A stretch of DNA of 64,000 nucleotides, from contig JBITNC010000001.1 in NCBI GenBank assembly GCA_050084985.1, forward strand, positions 214,024,001-214,088,000. Reading direction: 5' to 3'. A program made the translations under genes and the position numbers. Under the pieces are notes generated by a model. The model searched no databases. It was not told the origin of the DNA and saw only the letters and a program-made list of their open reading frames with translations. This DNA is from Nageia nagi. Taxonomy: Eukaryota > Pinophyta. Of the stretch, positions 24,408 to 37,900 are shown in pieces. Numbering within the stretch: position 1 is the first letter of the stretch; each line of letters starts with the position of its first letter.

Positions 24408-25069
24408 TTATAGATTGGGAGATGGTAATGTCACTTCATTTGTATTAAGAATTAAATTACAATGTGAATAAGGATCTGGGTCTTTAAACACACAATGAAC
24501 TTTATCCTTGTAGATGTACTTTAAACATCCATGATAAGTTGATGGAACACATTGCATTTCTCTAATCCATGGATGTCCTAAAAGAACATTATATTGTATA
24601 ATATTTCCTTCAATTATATGTAATAAATTTTGGATGGTTTTAGCACCTACTGTAATTGGCAGCACTATCGATCCCAAGGTTGAACACACTACATCATTAA
24701 AAGCTCTAATTTGCAAAGAAGGAGCTAAGATAATTGATTCTGGTAAACTCAGCTTTTTATATGTAGCATCTAAAATTATATTTATGGTTGAACCCTCATC
24801 TATTAAAATTCTTTTAAATAATTTTCCATCTACCTTACCAATTATATGTAAGGGTGGATCAAGTCTGCCTGGTCCATCGTTATTTAATTTTTCTGTTCGT
24901 AGAAGGTGATACTAGGTTGTTGAGATACTCTTAAACTTTCAACTATTGAAATGAAGTTATTGGGGTTACTAATATCCACTTGAATTTCTTGTAGAATTTG
25001 ATTCATAGCTTCCCTATAACTCTCTGACTGTTGTAATAATTCAAATAAGGTCATCTTTACTGGATACAT
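24408..25069 (-). pseudogene. Aspartic protease of element 1
   Basis: The minus-strand reading includes RILIDEGSTINII (about 24815-24775), whose ID-E-GS has a glutamate where plant Tat proteases usually read D-S/G-GS. It is followed by AFNDVVCSTLGSIVLPITVG and YNVLLGHPWI, the GHPW block that normally ends the fold. It would cut Gag-Pol into mature proteins. Upstream, 24884-25069 reads a connecting stretch to gag in another frame, so one frameshift lies near 24900. Confidence 0.8.
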
Positions 25070-25409
25070 TTTTAACTATCATTGAAGAACACCTTTTATC
25101 GAAACTTTAGGTTGTTGTGGAGGAGGTATAGGTTGTATATTAATTGGGTTTGATGTTGATTGATTTTTTTGAGGATTATCCTATTTATTTTGATATTGTT
25201 GTGCTCTTGTGGCTATACCAATCATATGTATTGAATCATCTATAGTTCTTATAAATTGTATATCCTTATTATCCCCTATATAGTTTAGTTTTATTGGGAT
25301 AGTTGCCACATTATTAGCCTGATGTGAAGGTAAGGGGTTTTGATATATCCCTAGATTTTGATTTGAAGGTACAATAGGATTATCCACATCTATCTTTTGA
25401 CTATCTATC

Positions 25410-27832
25410 AAGTCTTGAATTTTGTGCTATAAAGTTCGACATCTATTTGTATTATGTCCCTTTTGCCTATGATAAGCACAAAATTCATTTTCCTTATACC
25501 ATTTACTTTCTTTAGCATTAGGATTTTTAGGCCTTATATCAAGTAATGTAATCATACCATTATCACATAATTTTTTAAGTATTTTAGCTAATGGTTATGA
25601 TAATGGGGTAAAATTTCTTTTAGGTTTAGGTTCAGCACTTTCTTCTATTTTTGAAGAAGGACCATAATTTTCTGTCATAACTATTTGATTATTTTGTGGT
25701 TGTTTACTAATGTTCTCATTTTGATTACCTTTTTTATATTCTTTTTTCTTGAGTTTTAGCTCTCTATCTTGAATTTTGACTCTTTCTATAACTACTACCT
25801 GAGCAATAGCTTCTTCAAAAGTTTTATGTTGTTGAATTTGGAGAATACTAGCTATTGGTCTTAAACAGCTTTGGCTAAATAATTTAACCAATTCTTCTTA
25901 TGGTATTGTATAAGGCACACTAGTGAGTATAGCCCACCATCTTGAGGTGTAATCTTGTATGGTTTCATCAGGAAATTGTTGCAATCTCGTAAGATCAGTA
26001 ATTGAAGATATTTCTTTAATATTGATTCTAAAATGTTCAAGAAATTGATTAGCCAATTGTTCAAATGTATATAAACTATGCATAGGTAAACTATTATACC
26101 AATCCAAAGCTTGGCCTGTGAGTGTCATAGGAAATATACGTAACATTAATGAATCATCATTGGCTATCTGATAACTAGAAAATGTAAATTTTCTCAAGTG
26201 TTCTTTGGGGTCTTCTCTTCCTTTAAATGGCACTATTTTAGGAAATTCAAACCTATATGGTAGTTTCTTTTTTGGAACACTTGGATGAATAGGATCATTG
26301 CAAATATTCTTGTAATTTAACTTTTGAAGTCCTTGAACATTCATTTCTTGATTCATAAAATCCTTCATAAAGTTTTCTAATTCTTTATCGGTTCTATGAC
26401 CTTGAGTGTGCCTATAATGTCTCCGAGTATTTGGATCCTTTTTCGAAATTGATCTTGAAATGTAAGACTCATAGTCAGAAGGAATTTCTGATGGTGGTGG
26501 AGGTAACATTTTAAGAGGTGAATGTCATCATGGAATAGGAATTCTAAGAGGTTTTTAGGATATCCCTTTTTCATGTAAATCTTTTCCCTTATAATCAAGT
26601 TGTCTTGTTTGATTTTGGGTTTGTTCAACCCAACTTTTAATAGAATATTGCTTTTGTTTATCATATAATTTTTGAAGTTCTAATTCCTTTTCCATTCCTT
26701 TTGTAATAAAATGACTATTTCTCTATCCAACACTTCTTGTTTATCTAAGTAAGGATCTTGATATCTTTGTATTTGACTTCCTTCAGGAGTTTTCGATTTC
26801 AAATTCCTTATTTTTTGATATTCATCCCACTGTCTTTGTTTTTTCTTTCTCCATATGTAGATATTGTTCCCTTTTTATTTTTTCATTTTCTAATTCTTTA
26901 AGTTGTAATTCTTGTAAATGAAGTTGAATCTCGTGCTCTTTATGAAGTCTTTTCTTTTCTTGTTCCAAGAATTCATTTCTTTCTTTCTTTGCTTGTTCTT
27001 GTTCTATGAATTTTCTTTTATCTCTAAGAAATTTATCTTCCATTTCTTTTAATTTATCCTCTTGTTCTTGCAATTTAATAAGTTCATCGGCTTTTCTTTT
27101 TTCTTCCTCTAGAATATATTGCATGTCTGTTGCCCTTTTAATATTCTCAGCATATACTTCCATGAATCTTTTACCAGCTGTTATTTTATATAATTGTCTT
27201 TTTTGCAATTCTTCATAAGAAGGTATCTCTTCTATTTTAAACTTAGATGTCCTTCTATTTGATCCTTCTTTTATGGAATAATATTTTTCTGTTTGTTTTA
27301 TTGATGCTTCCTTTCTTCCTAATTCAAAAGAAAAAGAAGATCCCTCCTTTTGAATTGAAGAACTGACTCTTTGACCATCTGATAATTGATGACTGATTCT
27401 TTCATATTTAATTTTATATAGCTTAGTCTATGGTACTGCTATGGTTCTGGACTGAGATTTAGCCTCATCAATTTCTAAGTTATCAAGCTTTTGGTCTATT
27501 TTTTGTACATCTCCCAATAAACTAAAAGATGTCTTAGGAATACCCCTATGCTTAGCTAGGCGATGATGAATTTCAATCAATTCTTCATCTAACACTTGCG
27601 TTCCATTCCTTACGATAGGATTATCTATAATTTGTCTTTGTGATCTAGATTGATTATAACCATAATCACCATCTTTACCTACATAACGAACTACCCATGA
27701 ATTTGATTCATCTAAAGGAGGTGGCCTCCTAACTGAATATTCTATCAAATCCATGTTATCTGAATCTATTTCTTGCATTTCAAATGGATGTTCTCACATT
27801 TTCTTAGCGGTCATACTTCTAGTTTGAACCAT
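25410..27832 (-). pseudogene. gag: gag of element 1
   Basis: ATG at 27830-27832 begins MVQTRSMTAKKM and is followed at once by TGA (probably CGA before), then a long frame (MQEIDSDNMDLIEYSVRRPP). A Lys/Glu-rich coiled coil occupies 26822-27208. The retrotransposon-gag core follows (RFEFPKIVPFKGREDPKEHL, RIFPMTLTGQALDWYNSLP, FEQLANQFLEHF, RLQQFPDETIQDYTSRW) at about 26270-25930. A Lys-rich tail and a CX2HX4HX4C knuckle at 25439-25480 (CAYHRQKGHNTNRC) end it. The H in the second position is the form seen in Tat-group Gag. Several stops and frameshifts are present. The coiled coil is longer than in most plant Gag proteins. Confidence 0.87.
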
Positions 27833-29624
27833 TTTAAATATCATAAACAAACATCGTAAACAAGAAACTCTATTTTTATATTTTAGATTATATTTTTGGG
27901 AAAATAATTTAATGCACAAACAACTTATATGCAAACCTACTTTTAACAATGTGCTTATCTTTTTTAACTTTTTTGCATATTTTTAATGTCTAAATTAAAT
28001 GAATGATATGGGTTGTTTATTTTTAATCTTTTTAATTTTCCTAGTTTGTTTTGACTAGTCAAGTGTTAAACAAGGAAGGTTGGGTAATTCTAACATTTGC
28101 AAGTTTCTATGGCTTTTGGCTTGGTTCTAGATGAGTCTCTTTTTTGACTCCTACCTAAAGGAAAGTTACCTTGGTCATCACTTCCAAGTGTAACTGGTCA
28201 TCACTTCCAAGTGTAACTAGCTCTATGGTTTCAAGTGCATTATGTCGGTGGTTACAAAGAAGTAAGAATTAATGGTTGGTAATGACATCCAACTCATTAA
28301 TGTTCAATTATTTCTTAAGGCCTTATGAAATGCATTTAAACAAGTAAGATACATTTATGCATACTACCCTCCCAAACATTCATGTCCATTTACTTATCTT
28401 ATTTTAACATGATATAATCAAAATTTATTTTTAATGAGTGTTGACCTTAGTAAACCCCATTGTTCTTTTTAATTATAATGTGATTCATTATCCAATTTAT
28501 TAATGATGTTCATTAACCCCTTCCAGCTGTGAAAGTATTATGTGTGGTAAATTCCCTCTTCTTACTAGTCACATATCTCTTTGACCTCCAATGGAGTGGT
28601 AAGAGCAAACTTGGTAAGAAGCTGTTAAGTGTAGATAAATTAATTAAGTGAGGTTCAATTACTCCTCCAAGAGTCACATATCCCTTCGACCTCCAATGGA
28701 GTGATAAGGGTAGACATCTTTAAGAGTTTTAATGTGAAGTATATTTCCAAAAATGAAATGTGAATAAATTTTACCTCTTTCACTTAACTTATTTCTGATC
28801 ACTTAAGATCGCATAAGCGCAAAAGTGAGAGCATACTTTGTCAAGTGAAAGTACTTAATGTATTCAAATTCCCCCAATTCATTAACTTCTTAATATGATT
28901 TATACTACCCAAAAACCTGATTATTTACCTTAGGTTCATTCCAAATTAAGTGTGATTCATTTACTCCTCTAAGAGTCACATATCCCTTCGACCTCCAATG
29001 GAGTGGTAAGGGAAGACTTGGTAAGAGGTGATTATATGTGGATAAATTAACTAAATTAATGATAATGTGAATACAAAAGAAAAGAATAATTAATCACCCC
29101 TTCTTATTAGATCTATTCTAGTCACCTTAGATTGCATGAAGCACAAAGGGAGAGCATAATTAGACAAGATAAAAAGTATTTAATGTATACGTATCCTTAG
29201 CCCAAAACATTAAAAATAAATACATAACATTAAAAATAAATTAATAACAAATGCATTTAACCTTTTCACTACCCATTTCCTAAATGCACTCTAAGCAGAG
29301 AGATCACACATAGTTTTATCGACTGTCATTTTGAATATATAATTACACTTACTGTATCTAGGTCATATTAGAAAACATACCTATTTTTCAGAGATTGTTG
29401 ATGATTTCACAATGATCATTGCTAACTATAGTACGGTCATCGACGATCCAGAGAACATAGAAAACAAAAAACAAAGCAATAGATCAAATAGAGTAAGTTA
29501 GTATCTGATTCCACAGGATGCAAATAGATGTAAAAATAAAACCAAAACAATATGCAATTGATCCTATTTTTGCTTCAATTTTTCTGAAATGCATGCAAGG
29601 GGCCCTCCTTCTAGTGCCAGATTG
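27833..29624 (-). other. Untranslated leader of element 1 with short repeats
   Basis: No gene is seen between the 5' LTR and gag. A 23-bp direct repeat (GGTCATCACTTCCAAGTGTA block) lies at 28173-28195 and 28196-28218. A block of about 47 bp with TCACATATC, GACCTCCAATGGAGTG and TAAG recurs at about 28567, 28671 and 28973. A primer-binding-like site is next to the LTR (separate entry). Confidence 0.75.
29604..29619 (-). other. Probable primer binding site of element 1
   Basis: On the minus strand it reads TGGCACTAGAAGGAGG, starting five bases inside the 5' LTR end. Position and the TGG start are right for a tRNA primer site. The CA at bases 4-5 may be a decayed CG. I cannot name the tRNA with confidence. 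Confidence 0.55.
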
Positions 29625-32556
29625 TGTATATCAAATTATGAACCTAAAATGCAATTTAGATAGATAAATCATTCAACATTATTAATCATGAACATATTTG
29701 ACAATACACATCAATAATAATAATGATATTATATTCTAAAGTGTTTGAATACAAAAAGTAAGTTTTTATTGATCTATTTTAATCAACATCGATAGTGATT
29801 GTTGTGGATTGGTAACAATCAGTGTGGATCGGTAACAATTGAAGCATGACTCTGCATTCTCTATGCCATCATTATGTTCATTATAAACCTTTGGCCTTTG
29901 TTATCGATATGGTGAATCACCATCGATCGATCTTTGAATTGTCGATGATCAGCTTTGTATGAACTAGAGTAATCTTCATAGAATTTTGAAGTGTTTTTGT
30001 CTATTCCTTATTGTTCTCTTTCACGCTTACTTCCATTGTTCTTTTCCTGTATTAACCCTGCACACAGAAAATGAATGAAGCATCAAAAGCATACCTATTC
30101 ATACATATTAATTAGCAACATAATATGAAAATATAGTTGATATGAGATTTGCTATTAATCAAGCTTACAACCTTTTGCTAATAATCTCCTGATTTGATTT
30201 CAGCAGAGCTTCGCTACAGTAAGATTGGGTCCCTTTGTTCACATACAAAACTTCAATTTATAAGCTTCAAGGTTTGTTATTCATTTGTTTTAGCATCACA
30301 AGATTCCAGGTAACCTCTCGACCTAAATTTTGAGGTGTTGTTATCTTCCATCTATATCCATGATTATAAATTATACGTACTAGGCTATTCCAGGCTTAGA
30401 TTTGTTTGTTGTTTAACTGTTCATGGATCGTCACTGATTTTTTAGTGATTATATATTAACATTAGAATGGTCACTCTATGGTCATTTTTTAATGACAAGG
30501 GTCATAAGACCACTTATTTTATATATGTTTGAAAAGATTCATAATAAATTCTTTATTGAAGCCCCAGTGTACTTTACTTGCAATCATGAGTTCATTTTAA
30601 GATCCCCAGGAGTTTTTTTGGAGCAAACAAAATAGGCCAGAGTCAGTAGATAAAAGCATTCTAAAATGAAATGATGACATCATAGAAGAAAGGATAAAGC
30701 TTAGTTATGGAAAAGCCCAGGTTCCGGAAGAGGTGAGGTTAGCAAGAGATAATCAAAGAAGCCAGAGCCTGTAAATTAAGTGTTCCAAAAGTAAATGATA
30801 AAGCTCAGTTGTGGAAAAGCCTAGGTTCTGAAGATGATGAGGTCAGTAAGGAGTGATCAAATAGCTAGAGCCGATGAGTAAAGCATTCTAGAAGGAAATG
30901 ATAAAGCTCAATTATAGAAAAGCTCAGGTTCCAAAGATGATGAGGTCAGCAAAGAGTGATCAAATAATCAGAGTCGGTGAGTAGAGCATTCTGAAATGTA
31001 GAGATAATGACATCATGGGGAGAATGATGTTCACATTTTTGAATGAAATCAGGTCTCAAAAGTGATGAGGTCATCAAGGAGTGATCAAATAGCCAGAGAT
31101 GGTAAGTAGAGCATTCCGAAAGTATGAAGATGACATCACGGGGAGAATGATGTTCACATTTTTGAATGAAACTGGGTCCCAAAAGTGATGAGGTCATCAA
31201 GGAGTGATCAAATAGCTAGAGCCGATGAGTAAAGCATTCTGAAAGTAAGAATATGACATCATGGGGAGAATAATGTTCACATTTTTGAATGAAATCAAGT
31301 CCCAAAAGTGATGAGGTCATCAAGGAGTGATCAAATAGTTGGAGCCAGTGAATAGAGCATTCTAGAAGTATGAAGATGACATCACAGGGAGAATAATGTT
31401 CACATTTTTTAATGAAACTAGGTCCTATAAGTGATGAGGTCATCAAGGAGTGATCAAATAGCCAAAGCCAATGAATAGAGCATTCTGGAATGAAATGATG
31501 ATGTCATAGAGGATAAGATAGTCATGTTTTGGTAAAGATTAGGTTCCAGAGATGATGAGGTCATCGAGGAATGTTCAAATAGCTGGAGCCAATGAGTAGA
31601 GCATTTTGAAAGTATGAAGATGACATCACAGGGATAACAATGTTCACATTTTTTAATGAAACCAAGTCCCAAAAGTGATGAGGTCATCAAGGAATGATCA
31701 AATAGCCAGAGCTGATAACTAGAGCATTCTGGAATGTAGAGATGAGGCCAGCAAGAGATCAGATCATAGTTATTAAGAAGCTACATCATCTACAATCTAC
31801 CCTATTTTTGTAATATTCTACCAAGTGGTGTATGTAGGTAGTATCAATTAAAAGAAGGCTAGAATCTTGAAGCCATTTTTATAAATGTTTCTATTCTACA
31901 ATTCTTATAACTATCATTACTATAGTATAAGTATATGAAAATAAAGTGAAAGAAGGGTCAGAAACCTAGTATTACTCTTTACATTTATTCTCAAAGACCT
32001 ATAGTTTTTATCAGTAATATGAAACCATCTTGACCTTTCTTATCTAGCACTCATAATTATCATTCTTAATTTGGTTACATCGTGGCAGCTTAACTTGTTT
32101 CCTAAATGATAATTATGAGTTGCTAGTATAACTATGTCTGCTACATGGTAAAGTAAAGCTAGGAAACTATTAGAGAGTGAGAGCTTGTACTATAGCTACT
32201 ACACTAGATTCAGGCCAAGGTTTCACACACTGTGAAAGCCCACGCTGAACTAGTGATCCACCTTTGCTTTCTCTCTTGTTACCCTAAGCCCTTTGCTTAA
32301 ATTCCTCACACTCTACTCCTTTTTATTTCCTTTCCTATTACTTTTTCTATGCCTAATAGATAAGGAATTGGCCTTCTCTAGAGATCAAACTATCCCCATA
32401 GTCTATTCTTGATTTACTTTGGTTAAGATTGTTCATGGTGCATATATTACACAATCTTAATCAACAATTATTTTAATGTGATATATATTAGAAAAAATGC
32501 TTGTTTTATTTATTTATTTATTAAATTAAATATAGGGTTTATTTTGAGTGTCTACA
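29625..32556 (-). repeat. Element 1, 5' LTR
   Basis: 2932 bp, TG...CA, direct repeat of 11910-14909, with the same internal 123-bp array (about 30620-31750) in slightly different copy number or composition. In the 380 bases from about 31770 I count about 18 substitutions against the other LTR, nearly all transitions. The promoter for gag-pol should lie here on the minus strand, but I cannot point to a convincing TATA box. Confidence 0.92.
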
Positions 32557-34557
32557 ATACTTAATAGAGATGGGAAGACAAATTTGTGCTATATATAGCA
32601 TATATAGGTCTAGGGGTAACTTTAAGTCTATTATAGATATACTAACTTCTACTAAAAATTTTACTCTTTTAGAGATAGTATGTAAAGATACTATAGCCTA
32701 ATTCATTGTACAAAATTTCAAGTTGGATAAGGTGGAAACTGCATGGATGTATGACCCATCAGGGGAGGTGACCCAAATAATAAGGTATAGCAAAAAATGT
32801 CTAGCATTTATCCATGATAGTAGGCCCCATATTGAATATTTTGTAAATAAAATTGAATAAGAAGTAGAAATGTACCTAGATTGGTTATTTATACTCCTAA
32901 ATAAGGCTTGTATAGCCCTTGAAGGAATAAGGAAGTATAGGAATTTGAAAAATAAGAGATAAGATTTTATCCTAAACCCAGAGGTCCTCACCCAATTAGT
33001 ATATCTTGGATGGGGTACCAATAAAATTCATTATTTTACAAGATTGAGATTTGAATACATTACAAAAATTCATCACATTGAGAGTGAATTATTTGAAAAA
33101 TTCAAATATGATAAATACTAAGAGGCAAAGTATAGCAAAGATCCCTTGTTAGAGTCCTAATTTTTAGCAAAAACCTGCTATAGGAGCAAGGCTAGTATAG
33201 ACAGGACAACCATCTAGCATGGTTGAAATTCTAAAGAAGGGACAATAAGACCCTTTAAACACCACCACCTTTTTCCAAGATCCTTCTCTAAAAAAGAAAA
33301 TGAAAATACAAACTCTTGCTAAAAGGTAGTAGATACTGAAGAAGGAATAAAAGCCTACAAAGAAGCTCCATTCCATTATAGCAAGGTCATAATTGCAAAT
33401 AATTATACCTTCACCTTCAAAGGAAACAAAAGAAGTTCCAAAGGTGGTGGTAAAAGAAATAGAAATTTTTTATACAAAAGAGTTCAAAGAGCCTTAAGAT
33501 ATAGATATTGGTGTTCTAGAAGAAGCCTAAACATAAAAACAAACATAAACCCTAGAAGAGTAATAAAGCTAAATTCAATGAGAAAGGGGAAGTGTACCTA
33601 AATCTAATACTTAAAGTAGGATTAGAAGATAATGATGTTGATGATGAACCTAGGAAAAAGAAAGACTCTAACCAAATGGATAAGTTTGAGGAACAAAATG
33701 AGGCCATGGAAGAAGTAGAGCTAGAACCAAAAGTTTAACATTTGATACCTCCCTAGCAATCCTAACCCATTCAACAAGTTGAGACACCTATTTCAAGTGG
33801 AGTTATTACTACCAATTATTTGATACCTATATCCTCACAAGAGAAAATAAAGTCAATTTTTTCTACATAAATTATAGAGCCCATTAATTAGGCAACTTTT
33901 GTTAATAAGTCTCCTATGCTTTTTGAGCAATAGTCAAGAATTTTGAGTAAGGTAACAAAGATGGGAGATATTAAAATTGTACAAATACCTTTCAAATAAG
34001 GGTAATTGGATATTACTCCCACAACCATAATAGATGTAAATATGTAGAGTGCACTAATGATTGACCATTCAAGATTTCTAGTTAATACATTGATGGTAGC
34101 CAAAAAAAGTCTTTAAGCAATGAAGACTAAGATAAAGAAATTGAATAAGAAAATTGATTAGTATAAGAAAGATTGCTCTCTTAAAGATAAAATCATAGAT
34201 GGGTTGCAAAATAAGAATAAAGAATTGATTACAAGGCTTGATAAGTAGAAAGTAGAGTTTGATAAGAGCATGGAAAAAATAAAAGCTAAGATAGGTGCTA
34301 TAAATCAAATGATAGAAGATCTCAAAGCTCAAGATGCAATTATCAATGCTCAAAAAGTTAAATAGGTTGAGGCTGAGATGTAGACTATCATCATAGCAAA
34401 TAAAGTTCTATATGATGACCATGTAAAGTTGTTATTACTCATGAAGATCTTCAAAAACTCCTTGGTGGAGCAAGTTAATGATAGAATAATAACATTATCA
34501 CACTTGCATATACTCAAGGAGGAAACTATACAAACCATCAAGGAGTTCTATGCTTAG
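32557..34557 (+). pseudogene. ORF-X of element 2, 3' part (coiled coil)
   Basis: Plus-strand reading resumes after element 1 (LIEMGRQICAIYSIYRSRGN, then FIVQNFKLDKVETAWMYDPS, KYRNLKNKRQDFILNPEVL, and LVYLGWGTNKIHYFTRLRFE) to about 33160. It is scrambled by frameshifts to about 34070, then gives a long heptad-rich coiled coil (KKSLQAMKTKIKKLNKKID-like; DKIIDGLQNKNKELITRLDK; MEKIKAKIGAINQMIEDLKA) to about 34557. Reading across the insertion site is plausible (left side ends PPSYT, right side begins LIEMG) with one base of slack. Together with 10761-11909 this would be a protein of about a thousand residues. Function unknown; the coiled coil suggests self-association. Confidence 0.55.
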
Positions 34558-34994
34558 AATGCTCTCCATAAGCTGGCTCTACATATACCGTAATATTAGA
34601 AATAATACAAGATTGTTTAAGAATTTTGATGGTAAAAGAGTAAGCAATGATCTCTACTAAGCCAAAATAGTTGTATTAGAAGAGGATCTAAGATATTTAT
34701 GAACTCTAAAGTTTGGTGTTCAACATGGAGATAAATAAATACTAACTTACAACATAGCTAGGATTCATTAACAAATTCTTTAATTCTTTAATTGAAATGA
34801 AGGCTCTCAAATTAGTAGAATGTATAAGGTATTGTTGTAAATTGGGTAGATAATACCGTTTAATTCATAAAATAATCTTTTTTCAAGAAACAAATCTTAG
34901 AAATATAATAAATAAATGGGTTGGCTCAAGAGGCCATAATAAAATTTTTACATGCTAGAAGGCTAGATAGTGTCTTTATAGGATTTAAACTAGA
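34558..34994. other. 3' untranslated internal region of element 2
   Basis: No gene seen. It runs from the ORF-X end to the start of the tandem array, where ACTAGATATAAAGAAG contains the short block shared with the LTR interior (CTAGTATAA) that seems to have seeded the array. Confidence 0.5.
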
Positions 34995-37900
34995 TATAAA
35001 GAAGATTAAGACATAATCTATCCTATCATAAGTTGATTATAAATACCTAAGTGATATAAATAAAAGGATGTAGTCATTCTCCTACCATACTTGATGGTAG
35101 CAGTTGAGACTACAACCAAGTCCACTTCTGGACAAGCCATTGGAAGCAACAGTTAAAGAGTTCTATTTTCCAATAGGTAGAGACCCCAAAGAGCTACTAG
35201 AAGATTGTATTCTTTTAAAATTACACTCTAAATTAGGGTAATTATATTATTTCTATTCTTTATTCTTTTATTATTTAGTGCTTAGGAGTTATGTATATAA
35301 GAGTGCCTAGGAGGGATATTATTCTCTTAGAGTATTTATGAGTTGTAAATTTTTATATTCTTCCATTCTTAATCTTTCCTCTTCTCATTTCCTTTCCCTA
35401 AAGTGTCAACAGTCATATTATTTTCTTAGTGCCTAAGAATTATGTGAATAAGGATTCCCAAGAGCTACGTCAATAGGAGTTATGTCATTCTTTATTCTTT
35501 TATTCTTTAGTACTCAAGAGTTAAGAGAACCTAAGAATTATGTCATCCTCTTCAAGGTATCTGGGAGAATTATAAAAAAATACCTAATATTCATGTATAT
35601 AATATTATCTAAGAATTATATTTATTACTTTAGAATCTCCAAGAATTATTGATACAAGTATGTAAGACTTACACAAATTTAGAGTCAAATTTTTGAAGAA
35701 CATCAATAGAGCTTGATAATTCTAAAACATGACATCACATTTTTTGATCAAAATTAATGGGTCCTAGAGCAAGCAATGATGGGTGTAGATTTTTTAAATA
35801 ATATAAATAAAGCTCTAATTTTGAGATATGACATCATATATTTTGGTGAAAATTAGTGGGTCCTAATAGAATTAGAATATCAATAGAACCTATCAATTTA
35901 GAGAGATGACATCATATTTTTTGGTGAAAATTAGTGGGTCTTAGATTAGGCAATGATGAGTGTATATTTTTGAATAATATTAATATATCTCACCAATTAT
36001 AAGAGATGAAATTGCATTTTTTGGTTAAAATTAGCAAGTCCTAATAGAACTAGATCATTGATAGAGCTCAAAAGAAGAACATAGAGCTTGCCAAGCAAGT
36101 GTAAGAGTAATGCATAAGAAAGAACACTTAGGTCCACTTCATCTTAAGTGTTTAACTCTAGGGCCCTATTGATATGTTGACATCAACTTATTTCCACATA
36201 ACAATGGTAGTTCTTCTTGAACCAAGTGAACATCATGTCTATCAACTACCATTACTCTAATTATTGATATCTATAGTTGAGGTCATAAAGATTGCAAAAA
36301 AGTAGGTAGCAGCTAATAGAGCTTAACACCAAATCACACCAATCAATGTGCAATCAAATAATTACTTAATCAACTATAGTGCTATCTCTAATTAGATATA
36401 GGTCCAAAGAAGAAGTAGTTAATGACATGTTAGAAGGATTGCAACTCTATGGACATGGCTATTTAGAAATTATAAATTCCTAGATAGTTATGTTGATTAG
36501 TACTTATTAATTGTGTAATATAGTATAAAGAAGATTAATACATACTCTATCTTATCATAAGTTGATTATAAATATCTAAGTGATATAAATAAAAGGATGC
36601 AGTCATTCTCCTACCATACTTGATGGTAGCAGTTGAGACTACAACCAAGTCCACTTCTGGACAAGCCATTGGAAGCAATAGTTAAAGAGTTCTATTTCCC
36701 AATAGGTAGAGACCCCAAAGAGCTACTAGAAGATTGTATTATTTTAAAATTACACTCTAAATTAGGGTAATTCTATTATTTCTATTCTTTATTCTTTTAT
36801 TCTTTAGTTCTTAGGAGTTATGTATATAAGAGTGCCTAGGTGGGATATTATTCTCTTAGAGTATTTATGAGTTGTAAATTTTTATATTCTTCCATTCTTA
36901 ATCTTTCCTCTTCTCATTTCCTTTCCCTAAAGTGTCAAGAGTCATATTATTTTCTTAGTGCCTAAGAATTATGTGAATAAGGATTCCCAAGAGCTACGTC
37001 AATAGGAGTTATGTCATTCTTTATTCTTTTATTCCTTAGTACTCAAGAGTTAAGAGAACCTAACAATTATGTCATCCTCTTCAAGGTATCTGGGAGAATT
37101 ATAAAAAAATACCTAATATTCATGTATATAATACTATCTAAGAATTATATTTATTACTTTAGAATCTCCAAGAATTATTGATACAAGTATGTAAGACTTA
37201 CACAAATTTAGAGTCAAATTTTTGAAGAACATCAATAGAGCTTGATAATTCTAAAACATGACATCACATTTTTTGATCAAAATCAATGGGTCCTAGAGCA
37301 AGTAATGATGGGTGTAGATTTTTAAATAATATAAATAAAGCTCTAATTTTGAGAGATGACATCATATATTTTGGTGAAAATTAGTGGGTCCTAATAGAAT
37401 TAGAATATCAATAGAGCCTATCAATTTTGAGAGATGACATCATATTTTTTGGTGAAAATTAGTGGGTCTTAGATCAGGCAATGGTGAGTGTATATTTTTG
37501 AATAATATTAATATATCTCACCAAATCTAAGAGATGAAATTGCATTTTTTGGTTAAAATTAGCAAGTCCTAATAGAACTAGATCATTGATAGAGCTCAAA
37601 ATAAGAACATAGAGCTTGCCAAGCAAGTGTAAGAGTAATGCATAAGAAAGAACACTTAGGTCCACTTCATCTTAAGTGTTTAACTCTAGGGCTCTATTGA
37701 TATGTTGAAATCAATTTATTTCCATATAACAATGGTAGTTCTTCTTGAACCAAGTGAACATCATGTCTATCAACGACCATTGCTCTAATTATTGATATCT
37801 ATAGTAGAGGTCATAAAGATTGCAAAAAAAGTAGGTAGCAGCTAATAGAGCTTAATACCAAATCATACCAATCAATGTGCAATCAAATAATTACTTAATA

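Larger units (their letters stand above)
11910..32556 (-). mobile_element. Element 1: 20.6-kb Tat-like Ty3/gypsy retrotransposon
   Basis: Two long direct repeats (11910-14909 and 29625-32556), both starting TGTATATC and ending GTGTCTACA, bound a 14.7 kb internal region whose gag-pol reads on the minus strand. A polypurine tract lies next to the left LTR and a primer-binding-like site next to the right one, so the right LTR is the 5' LTR. The extra archaeal-type RNase H between RNase H and integrase, the CX2HX4HX4C gag knuckle and the G-patch after protease place it in the Tat group; its size recalls Ogre-type elements. The flanks share ATACTT (11903-11908 and 32557-32562), which would be the target duplication but for two extra T bases at the left end. 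LTRs differ by about 5% over a 380-base stretch compared by eye, almost all transitions. Confidence 0.9.

Noticed and set aside
30946-31690. Repeated proteins beginning MMTSSLLG in the LTRs of element 1.
   Set aside because: They come from a 123-bp repeat whose period is a multiple of three; the readings differ in frame between units and lack coding features.
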